This document shows positions 34,784-42,511 of a stretch of DNA of 46,088 nt, piece by piece (the first letter of the stretch is position 1; the number at the start of each line of letters is the position of its first letter). Under the pieces are notes generated by a model. It saw nothing but the letters and a program-made list of their open reading frames with translations, ran no database searches and had not been told where the DNA came from. This DNA comes from Mastigocoleus testarum BC008. Its GTDB lineage: Bacteria; Cyanobacteriota; Cyanobacteriia; Cyanobacteriales; Nostocaceae. The stretch spans positions 1 to 46,088 of the forward strand of contig NZ_LMTZ01000120.1 of assembly GCF_001456025.1 (NCBI RefSeq), written 5' to 3'. A program made the position numbers and the translations under genes.

Positions 34784-35192
34784 GGTTCCAATACTTTATT
34801 TTTTATGTATTAAATTTAACTATTTAGTAATTAACGTTCCAAATTTCCAATAAAATATTCAACAAATTTTGAACAATAATTTACTAATCGTATATTTCAT
34901 TAATCCTATACGTTTGATGAAAATCAATTTTTTTAGATGTTTTCAACATAACATTTTCAATATAATTTATTCATAAAAAATAAATATGATTCTTATTTAT
35001 TCGATTGAGAAATTATCATGCTTGAAATATTTTGTCAAAGGACAAGGTATCTAAATCTGTTATGTTCAGTTATATTGATATCTATTTTTACCTACTGATA
35101 TGTTTTCAAAGGAACGAAATATTTATTAAATCATCATAGAGCAAAGATATTTATAACAATGATAATAGCTGAGATTCTCAAAGTTCATACAA
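34784..35192. other. AT-rich upstream region of the MbnP/MbnH operon
   Basis: The stretch is AT-rich. An 8 bp inverted repeat (AATAAATA, 7 bp gap, TATTTATT) at 34979-35001 lies about 195 bp before mbnP and could be an operator, although AT-richness makes chance plausible. Confidence 0.35.
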
Positions 35193-35450
35193 ATGATGCA
35201 GAAATTTATTACTCTGCCTCCAAGTGTATGCGAGGCAAGGAAAGCATTGGCAGTAAAGCTGATTGATCAAGGTTAATTAAAGGCTAATTATATGAAGAAC
35301 TTCAAATAATTCTAGGTGTATTTTTGGGCTCAATAACGAGTTGGAAACAAGTTTATGAACTTGAGGGATTAATTATATAGATAAATGCACTACATCTTAA
35401 TCATAAAGGAAGAAAAAATTACTTGGTGGCAGACCTCCCAGACCACTTTC
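35193..35450 (+). pseudogene. Remnant of an IS630-type HTH transposase gene
   Basis: Broken frames together read like the N-terminal HTH of cyanobacterial IS630-type transposases. ATG at 35196 gives MQKFITLPPSVCEARKALAV then a stop. After a frameshift, 35288 onward gives LYEELQIILGVFLGSITSWK and QVYELEGL, then after another stop HKGRKNYLVADLPDHF. The PPSVCEARKALAV, ILGVxxxSITxWK and ELEGLxxxxKGRK patterns are typical. Multiple frameshifts and stops show that it is long dead, and the catalytic DDE part is not visible. Confidence 0.65.
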
Positions 35451-35711
35451 ACTCATGCAAGTATAGTGTAAACTATATTACAAGTATTGTTGGTTTTCAC
35501 GCTCATTCTTAAAAATCTTGCTTTTTTGTTGCTTTTTTTTATATTCTATTTATCAATAATTTTTAAACAAACGACAGGCAACACAGTGTCTTTTTCGTTT
35601 CTTGGTAAGGGTTTCTTTGCAATTTACCTTATTATGGGTATGAATACTTTTTCTCACATAGTTATCCGGCATAGTCACCCTGTATGTTAATGTGTAATAT
35701 TTCCAGAGTTA
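35451..35711. other. Degenerate sequence between pseudogene fragments
   Basis: A 67-codon hydrophobic frame (35487-35690) lies here, with low-complexity composition and no recognisable family. I treat it as decayed DNA. Confidence 0.4.
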
Positions 35712-35897
35712 TGGAGGATTGTAAATAAATACCTAAACAACATCCAAAGCAGCGAAATATTTTCGACACAGAAAACTGAACCTCAGCAAAATATTAAAAA
35801 AGCAATTACAGATGCACAAAAGCAAAGTGTTCCAGTTTGTTTAAAACCTCATGTCGATATCAATGATGCTTAATGGAGAGGCTTCCTCGAACTAAAG
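35712..35897 (+). pseudogene. Fragment of a GH113-like glycosidase gene
   Basis: A single frame reads EPQQNIKKAITDAQKQSVPV then CLKPHVDINDA, a TAA stop (35871-35873), and WRGFLELK. The xLKPHVDxxDGxWRG pattern is the conserved beta-strand of GH113/GH53-like TIM-barrel glycosidases. The stop falls inside that motif, and no flanking catalytic domain remains. It is a dead fragment of a carbohydrate-active enzyme, adjacent to the LPMO gene. Confidence 0.6.
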
Positions 35898-36679
35898 CAT
35901 CGATATTCTGGTGAGAAACAAGAGTCTAGAGAAATTTTGCCGTTTCTACCAAAATTAGTTATATATAAGTATTTCGCTTACAAGATAATTTGAACTCTTA
36001 AAACCTTTATACTACGAGCAATATCTTAAGCGATATGGTGCTATGCGTAAGTCATTAGTACTTAGTGAGCAGCGTAAGCCTACCACAGGTATTCTATACC
36101 GGAACCGTAGGTAGTGCAGCTAGAGGCTATAACTACATTACCTATCGCTGCGCTACGTTCCGAACAGATCTGCCGACGCCGCAGGCTCTGACTAACTTCA
36201 CAAACGTAATTCCGGTGTTAACGGCTAGCGAAAGCGTACCGTAAGTATTATGGAGCGTTAGCACAGCAAAATTTACCAGTTATAGGTTTAGCGTTCATCA
36301 ATGTCCTAACCTAATTACATAGTCTGATGAAGGCGATCTAAAGTAATAATATTGACTTAGAAACGTAGAAGGGAAAAACACACGCTTACGTCATTATCTC
36401 GCATATCTACATAGGGAAACATTATGCTATTCCAAATCCGTGTATACACTTAATTAAGCACTTTAATTGACTGTTATTTAATAATTTTAAGTATAGAAAA
36501 TTACTAGTTATCAGCTAGTAGATTCTGCGTCTATATAATATCTTCTTCTGGGTTTATATTTCGCTAAAATATGCTAAATATCTAGAGATATGGGTTGTGG
36601 GTTTTATTTTTCCTTTGATGCTAATCTTGCTAAATATTTAATGCCCTTGAGAGGAAAAGTAAATTGGAAGGAGAAATGA
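35898..36679. other. Degenerate intergenic DNA upstream of the LPMO gene
   Basis: It contains a GC-richer island (36037-36260) with short palindromes and the dispersed repeat listed below. The final ~150 bp are AT-rich and should hold the LPMO promoter. No intact gene is seen. Confidence 0.45.
36037..36063. repeat. Dispersed repeat (GGTGCTATGCGTAAGTCATTAG type)
   Basis: The segment GGTGCTATGCGTAAGTCATT is closely matched by GGTGCTATGTGCAAATCATT near the right edge (46031-46057). It is probably an end of a dispersed non-coding element. Confidence 0.6.
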
Positions 36680-37549
36680 ATGAAAGCGTTCAATAGAGTA
36701 GTATGTGGAGCCTTAGTCGGCGGAGTGGTCTTGCTTGGGTCAGTTCTCGAGCCAAAACCAGTGCAAGGGCATGGGGCACCGGAATTCCCAAAGAGTCGCT
36801 CGTACGTATGTTTTGAGGAAAATCCAGAAAATCCCAAGTCAGATGCATGTGAGGAAGCTGTTGACGTTGGGGGAACACAGGCATTTTATGATTGGCATGA
36901 GGTTAATATCAGAGATGCCAATGGTCGTCATCGGGAGCTTATTCCTGATGGTCAATTATGTAGTGCTGGTAGAGAGAAGTACAAAGGATTAGATCTTGTA
37001 CGTGGTGATTGGCCAGCGCAAATAATACCGACAGGATCCAATTTCGATTTTATCTATAGGGGAGCAACACCGCACGCAGTTAAGTATATGAGGGGATATA
37101 TCACCAAAAAAGGATTTGACCCGGCAACACAACCCTTGACATGGAATGACTTGGAAGAAACCCCCTTGTTTGATGCACAAGGCATAACTACCACAGATGG
37201 TAAGGATACTGCTAATGGTAAATATGTAATTTCTACCAAATTGCCAGATGATAGAGAGGTAGGAAGTAGAGCTATCATATACATGATTTGGCAGCGTTCT
37301 CTAAGTCCAGAAGCCTTTTATGCATGTTCAGATATTATTATTGGTGATAGCAATGGTAATGCACCAACTCCAACACCAGATCCTACAGAACCTGCTGAAA
37401 ATATACTGCCTTGGAAAGCAGGGACTTCTTATAAAAAAGGCACTAAGGTGACTTTTGAAGGTTCAACATATAAGAGCCGTCTTGACCACACTGCAGGACA
37501 GTATGAGAAGCCACCCTGGCGTCCTGATATGTGGAGATTGAAAGATTAA
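36680..37549 (+). CDS. AA10 lytic polysaccharide monooxygenase with CBM5/12-like domain
   Basis: The 289-residue secreted copper enzyme has a Sec signal (residues 1-30) ending PVQG|HGAPEF. Processing leaves His31 as the N-terminal residue of the mature protein, as required for the histidine brace. The second brace His is His132 (GATPHAVKYMRGYIT). The conserved AA10 stretch with the axial Phe is RSLSPEAFYACSD. Cysteines at Y-V-C-F, DACEE, QLCSA and YACSD probably form disulfides. A Pro/Thr linker (PTPTPDPTEP) leads to a CBM5/12-type domain (ILPWKAGTSYKKGTKVTFEG...WRPDMWRL). AA10 enzymes oxidatively cleave chitin or cellulose, and CBM5/12 suggests chitin. A GGAAGGAG ribosome binding site is present. 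It sits among IS and glycosidase debris, suggesting horizontal acquisition. Confidence 0.93.
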   Translation: MKAFNRVVCGALVGGVVLLGSVLEPKPVQGHGAPEFPKSRSYVCFEENPENPKSDACEEAVDVGGTQAFYDWHEVNIRDANGRHRELIPDGQLCSAGREKYKGLDLVRGDWPAQIIPTGSNFDFIYRGATPHAVKYMRGYITKKGFDPATQPLTWNDLEETPLFDAQGITTTDGKDTANGKYVISTKLPDDREVGSRAIIYMIWQRSLSPEAFYACSDIIIGDSNGNAPTPTPDPTEPAENILPWKAGTSYKKGTKVTFEGSTYKSRLDHTAGQYEKPPWRPDMWRLKD

Positions 37550-37658
37550 TCTTTATCAATAAACTGCTTGTTCTTAGGTGTTAAGAACTTACTCATAACT
37601 TTTCTAAGAATCTGTATAGCATTAGCGATAATCTGTTTTACAAATACTTCTTCTAAAA

Positions 37659-37809
37659 TGGGGTAGGCTTAAAGTCCATGAGCTTGCTCGTGGGTATTAG
37701 AGTTTCTTTATAAAATCCTGCCCCACTTTTACAGGAAGCGTTGTTACCTTCCCAAGGCAAGCACATCTAATCTTAAGATTAAAGGGGTGGTGCACTGCAA
37801 GCGCACCAC
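37659..37809 (+). ncRNA. Candidate structured RNA between the LPMO and FHA-reductase genes
   Basis: Nested helices are visible. TGGGGTAGG (37659-37667) pairs with CCTGCCCCA (37717-37725) with one G-U pair, enclosing CCATGAGC-TT-GCTCGTGG (37676-37693), again with one G-U pair. GGAAG/CTTCC (37734-37752), the palindrome AATCTTAAGATT (37769-37780) and GTGGTGC/GCACCAC (37787-37809) follow. The two G-U wobbles fit RNA structure on the + strand, though they would be A-C mismatches if the minus strand were transcribed. I recognise no known family. It could be a mobile-element right end/omega-RNA relic, a 3' UTR of the LPMO mRNA or a new small RNA. Confidence 0.4.
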
Positions 37810-37995
37810 TCATCAAGCTTTATGCATTCAATCATAGAGATAGAGGCATTGTAGAATTGTGACTTGAAGCAATTTGCATGGATACTGATACCCTTTTACG
37901 AAGGGTAATTAATTCAATATGGATCCAGTTGAGGGAAATTTTTCTTTCTGTAAAGCTTATCTAGTAGGGGTGTGAGAAGATAGTTTTAAAGCCAA

Positions 37996-39498
37996 TTAGT
38001 CCTCAATTATTACCCGTCCCTTGGCTTTAGCTATACAAGTAAGAACATGGTCTTCTTCACAGTTTACATCTTCTTCGTAAAGTACTTTTCCAGAAAGCTT
38101 ATATAGCTTGCATTGACCGCAGGCTCCCATTTTACATCCATAGGGTAATTCAATTCTTTCCCGTTGAGCAGCTTCTAAAATAGTTTCTTCTGGGTCGCAA
38201 ACAATTTCTTTCTGAGATTTAGTAAAAACTACAACATCTGTAATTTGAGAGTTTGAAGCTTGGTCAACTATCTTGGAGGTAGTAGCTTGTATTGTGTTTG
38301 CGCAAAAAAATTCAGATTGTCTTTGAATCTCTGGTTTTGCTGATGACAAAACTTTTTTTTGCTTTTTTGCTGAGCCAAAGCTTTCTTCATGGTAAGAAGA
38401 CATCGGGAACTTAATTTCCTTGAGTGCTTCTTTAACATTGCTTCTAAAGCCATCAGGACCGCAAACGTATGCAGTACGTTCTTTAAAATCGGGAGCGATC
38501 TTTTGTAGCATTGACTTATTGAGTCTACCAGTATAAGCCGACCAAGTTGGATGATGGCTACCAGTTAAGGTAATAGCTAGTTGAAATTTGGGGTATCTTG
38601 ATGCCATCAACTCCAGTTCTTGGCAAAAAATGATATCTCTTACTGTTTTCGCACTATGAATAAAGATTACATCAGCATCTGCTTTTAGATCGTATAACCA
38701 TCGAGACATAGACATCATGGGTGTGATACCACTACCTGCTGAGATAAACAGGAGTTTTTCGTTAGTATGATCAAAACAAGTAAAATTTCCCATTGCTGGG
38801 CTGACTTTCAAGGGGGAGTTAACGGTAAAGCGATCATGTAACCAATTAGAAACCAAACCAGCAGGAATATTAAGTGCATCTGCTGGTGAAGGGACTCGCT
38901 TAACAGTGATTTCCAAATTATGAGGGCGTGAAGGAGTTGAAGAAATCGAATAAGAACGTTTTACTGGTTTACCATTAATTTCTAAATCTAAGGTCACGAA
39001 CTGACCTGGTTTGTAATTATCAAATAATTTTGGTTGAGAAGAAACTAAGCGAAAAGTTTTAACATCGTGGGTTTCATCTATAACTTGAGAGCAATGAAGT
39101 ATTAATTGATCATTACTATTAAGAGTTGCCTCTTTGGAAGTATTCGTATTTTTTGGTTTTAAAAACCAGTAAGGTTGTGATTTATGATTAATTTCTTCAA
39201 ACAATATGACGAAATCGCTGATTCGAACTGTATCACCAGCATTTAAAATATATTTTTGCTTGAACTCTACTCCTTGATTATTAATACGCGAACCATTACT
39301 ACTAGCAAGGTCAATAAAATAGTAGTTTTCTTCAAATCTAAGGATAATAGCATGGACACGGCTGACTTTTGGACTGTTGAGAATTAAGTCACAACCGGGA
39401 TATCTTCCAATCAAGTATAGTTGTAGATTTCCTCTTTTTGGTGAGATAACACTTTCTTTTAACACTCCTGTTAAGTGATTAAAAGCTATTATTTTCAT
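37996..39498 (-). CDS. FHA domain-flavin reductase-[2Fe-2S] ferredoxin fusion
   Basis: The 500-residue protein has an N-terminal FHA phosphothreonine-binding domain (IGRYPGCDLILNSPKVSRVHA ... SSNGSRIN, residues about 30-70). An FNR-type FAD/NAD(P) module follows (RSYSISSTPSRP for FAD, SAGSGITPMMSMSRW and YVCGPDGF for pyridine nucleotide). A plant-type 2Fe-2S domain ends the protein (PYGCKMGACGQCKLYKLSG ... HVLTC). It resembles Hcr/phenol-hydroxylase-type reductases with an added FHA. The long frame starts with TTG at 39600, but ATG at 39498 (MKIIAFNHLTG) begins the FHA fold directly. It is probably cotranscribed with the polyferredoxin gene upstream, suggesting electron transfer from NAD(P)H to a membrane Fe-S protein. 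The acceptor is unknown. Confidence 0.88.
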   Translation of the reverse strand: MKIIAFNHLTGVLKESVISPKRGNLQLYLIGRYPGCDLILNSPKVSRVHAIILRFEENYYFIDLASSNGSRINNQGVEFKQKYILNAGDTVRISDFVILFEEINHKSQPYWFLKPKNTNTSKEATLNSNDQLILHCSQVIDETHDVKTFRLVSSQPKLFDNYKPGQFVTLDLEINGKPVKRSYSISSTPSRPHNLEITVKRVPSPADALNIPAGLVSNWLHDRFTVNSPLKVSPAMGNFTCFDHTNEKLLFISAGSGITPMMSMSRWLYDLKADADVIFIHSAKTVRDIIFCQELELMASRYPKFQLAITLTGSHHPTWSAYTGRLNKSMLQKIAPDFKERTAYVCGPDGFRSNVKEALKEIKFPMSSYHEESFGSAKKQKKVLSSAKPEIQRQSEFFCANTIQATTSKIVDQASNSQITDVVVFTKSQKEIVCDPEETILEAAQRERIELPYGCKMGACGQCKLYKLSGKVLYEEDVNCEEDHVLTCIAKAKGRVIIED

Positions 39499-39689
39499 AA
39501 TTATTTCAATTTTAGTAACGCTAATAAGGGTAAATGGATTATTAATGTATTTTTCCTGAAATATTTCTCTCTGATAGGCAGGTATTCTGTACTTAGTCAA
39601 AAAATGACTAAGTCATTTTTTGAATATTTTAGGTGATGCTTAAATCCTGAAATTATAAAACCACCTTAAAAAATTGAGAATTTTCTCAA

Positions 39690-40025
39690 CTATTTTAGAG
39701 ATTCCAAAAAACCTACCCTTGAAAGGACATATTCCCTCCCTTCTTTGATGTGAATAGATATCAAATGTATAACAGGAGGCCTATCTTCAAGAGTCCAATT
39801 GCTATCCTGAAGGACATAGTACAAATGAAAAACAAAAACCATCATCTCAGGCTTTCTACAAAATACCGATTTTAGCGATTTGTGACAACCTAAGGCTTGA
39901 AAAAATTTGTCAATACCACTATGGGTTAAATGTAATGATTGTTTCTGATTGAGAATCTCTAAGATAAGCGGCAGATGGATTTTCTCCAGTGATATCGAAT
40001 AAGACGAAATAGTGTTCATCATCAT
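39690..40025 (-). CDS. Uncertain ORF overlapping the polyferredoxin 3' end
   Basis: The 111-codon frame overlaps the last 107 bp of the polyferredoxin gene in another frame and continues 229 bp beyond it. The part after the overlap (GIDKFFQALGCHKSLKSVF ... VLSRVGFLESLK) has plausible protein composition. It could be a small gene translated from the overlapping ATG cluster, or a frameshifted C-terminal extension of the polyferredoxin. No family is recognised. Confidence 0.25.
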   Translation of the reverse strand: MMMNTISSYSISLEKIHLPLILEILNQKQSLHLTHSGIDKFFQALGCHKSLKSVFCRKPEMMVFVFHLYYVLQDSNWTLEDRPPVIHLISIHIKEGREYVLSRVGFLESLK

Positions 40026-41544
40026 TTAAATCCATTTGCTGGCGCAGTTCTTTGAGAACTTCAAAAGTATCTGCAGGAGTGATATTCCCTTGGATTAAAG
40101 CTTCTTGTAATATTCTTTTGTAAATTTGCAAACGATCTCTACGCTGGAATTGAGGTAAAACAGAATTCAACACAAACAGTTCGTTAGATGTCAGGTCGTC
40201 AAGAGAACTATTATTTAAAAATGAGGAAATATCAATTGGTAACTTTTTAAGTTGGCGGCGTAAATTGTAAGCTAGGGCATCTTTTTCATACTGCTCGGAA
40301 CTACGTCCCCAAGTTTGAGCCAACCACACAGTGCTAACCAGCACGACAAAAGCATTAAAAACTAGTTGTAACCAATGGGGAAGACGAAGAATCTCCGGAC
40401 GACCACCATAGATAAAAAAAGCATTAAAAGCAATGAAAGTAGAAATAGATAGGGTCTTATGCAATACTTGTTCGGAACTTATATTGGAGTGACGTCTTCT
40501 GAGATAAGCACGATAAGTCTTTTCTAGTTTCCTAGCAACAAAATAGACAATAATGACAAAAAAGCCTAAAGTTAAAGGAACAGCAAAGATTTTCGGTATA
40601 TTAATTGCCTGACCCAATATGTAAAATCCTGGATCCCAAAGAGTTCCTAGCTGATTCTTCTCATGAGTCCAAGCACCAGAGAAGTAATAATTAAAATCAC
40701 CTGCGTACAACCCATAATAGACAAAATAACCAATAGCTAATCCAAGATAACCGTATTGGATAAATCTACGTCCTGGCTTTTTGAGGTCATTCCAGTAAGA
40801 ATTTTCTGCATCAATATCTATGCAATTAGCTTTGCAACTAATACAAACACTTCTTTCTTTAGTAGTTGTTTTGTCTACTTCGCGACACATGGACTGAGTA
40901 ATGCTTCTTGGTGGTGCAGTATAAGCGTCGCTTCCCAATAAACCACCTGGACCGGTAAAAACTGTTTGGACTAGACCAAATGGACACACATAATGGCACC
41001 AAGTACGACCACCATATATAAAGACTACTAAGATTGCTGAGAAAATTGTAGTCAGAAGGAATAAACCTAAAATGATTCGAGCAGAGTTAGTGAATAAAAT
41101 CCGAAAATTTAAACCAATAAATAGGAAAGTAAATTGTAAGTAAAGATGATTGCGAATTAGCCAATTATTTTTATGTACGTCTAACTTGGGCTTTAATCCT
41201 AAAGCACGAGGAATTTGGGATAAAAAATATAAAGGACAAATACGCCTCCAAGTTTCATGTCCAAAAACTAACACAATCATAATTGCACTGGGAACAGTCA
41301 TACCCCAGAAAATTCTTGCTCCGATTGGATAAGGCTTTTGTTTTAATGGATTCCCCTGTACTAAAACATTTATTGGGGGATTTTCACTCAGTTGTTGATC
41401 TCTAAATGGAGATAGTGAGTTATTTGGATCTGTTAGATATTGGGTAATTGGGTCATAAAATAGGGATAAAATTAACAATAGCCATCCAGTTACAAGGACC
41501 CATCTAACAAAATGTATCTTTTTTTCTGAAACTTTACTCAACAA
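39919..41544 (-). CDS. Membrane-bound 4Fe-4S polyferredoxin (NosR/NapH type)
   Basis: The 541-residue inner-membrane protein has at least six hydrophobic segments (WVLVTGWLLLILSLFYDP near the start, AIMIVLVFGH, FTFLFIGLNFRILF, LLTTIFSAILVVFIY, LTLGFFVIIVYFVA, LQLVFNAFVVLVSTVW). Iron-sulfur ligands include RRICPLYFLSQIP and HYVCPFGLVQTVF, typical of NosR/NapH proteins, and a CISCKANCIDID cluster motif. No ATG or GTG starts the frame. TTG at 41544 or 41541 follows AGGA at good spacing. It lies upstream of the FHA-reductase gene on the same strand, so the reductase probably feeds it. NosR/NapH proteins move electrons across or along the membrane to periplasmic enzymes; the target here is unknown. 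Confidence 0.88.
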   Translation of the reverse strand: MLSKVSEKKIHFVRWVLVTGWLLLILSLFYDPITQYLTDPNNSLSPFRDQQLSENPPINVLVQGNPLKQKPYPIGARIFWGMTVPSAIMIVLVFGHETWRRICPLYFLSQIPRALGLKPKLDVHKNNWLIRNHLYLQFTFLFIGLNFRILFTNSARIILGLFLLTTIFSAILVVFIYGGRTWCHYVCPFGLVQTVFTGPGGLLGSDAYTAPPRSITQSMCREVDKTTTKERSVCISCKANCIDIDAENSYWNDLKKPGRRFIQYGYLGLAIGYFVYYGLYAGDFNYYFSGAWTHEKNQLGTLWDPGFYILGQAINIPKIFAVPLTLGFFVIIVYFVARKLEKTYRAYLRRRHSNISSEQVLHKTLSISTFIAFNAFFIYGGRPEILRLPHWLQLVFNAFVVLVSTVWLAQTWGRSSEQYEKDALAYNLRRQLKKLPIDISSFLNNSSLDDLTSNELFVLNSVLPQFQRRDRLQIYKRILQEALIQGNITPADTFEVLKELRQQMDLNDDEHYFVLFDITGENPSAAYLRDSQSETIITFNP

Positions 41545-42511
41545 AATCCTGTAACCTCATTTATTAATAATTCTTTAGTACGAGCAATAATTATACAAAA
41601 TTTTATATCACCAACGATGATTTTAATTACATCTTTAGTAAGCCCAAACTTTGGTGACTTTACTAAATAAATTGTTTTTTTAGCAGCGACAGGAATTTAT
41701 TTAAATCTTAAATAATGCATCAAAAGTCAAACTGAATATTTCAATATTTCTGTAAATTTTGAATTGTAAAGTGTAGCTCTATGGAATCGATAAGGATTAC
41801 GGCAGTGTGCTATTTTAAACCATGTTATGGAGGTTCAAATATTACAGCAATTGGGGCAATATAGTGATGGGCTTATCGTAGATTTCTAGGAGCATTTAGT
41901 TCATATTTACGAAAAAATACACCCTATTTTGCAAGTGAGTGCAAATAGAAATTTACATATATCAGTCTCTGTAAAGCTTTGAAGTCTCGCACCGAGAACT
42001 AGTATAGCTTTAAGTAAAAATTTTAACTTGTATATTTGCAGGTTTTACTGGAAGCGAATTTTTAGAAAATTTAAGTATTTACAATTATGTCCCAACTTTG
42101 TCACTTTTAACCTATAAATTTGCATAGTAATACAATAAATAATTAATAATTCCTGGTCGTTGTAAGATACCATTAAAACTTGACAGCCAAAAGATAAAGT
42201 AGAAAAAGTCTCAGGTTAAGCTAGTTATATTTTACACAATGCAGGAGTGATTTTCATTTATTTAGTTTTATCGCCTTTAATAAAACTCAATACGCTTCAC
42301 ATCCTGTTCTGTACCTCCAAGAATGATTTGAATAATCAAACTAGTACCGCCGCGCGAAAGTTAAAACAGACCGTGTTCTTACGGATGAACAAAAGTCAAA
42401 AGTCAAAATTATTATATTATCTAACTTCTAGACTTTATAAATGGTTGCTTTATTTCCGCCTACCTGTACTAGATTTTTATAAATCAAATAAAGCCCAATA
42501 TTTACTTTACT
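41545..42511. other. Long divergent intergenic region upstream of the copper ATPase gene
   Basis: It separates the polyferredoxin gene from the divergent copA. It is AT-rich with no clear gene. A 105-codon frame running into copA in another frame is judged spurious. A copper-responsive operator could lie here, but none is recognisable by eye. Confidence 0.5.

Noticed and set aside
35487..35690. 67-codon hydrophobic frame between pseudogene fragments
   Set aside because: Low complexity, no ribosome binding site and located inside decayed DNA.
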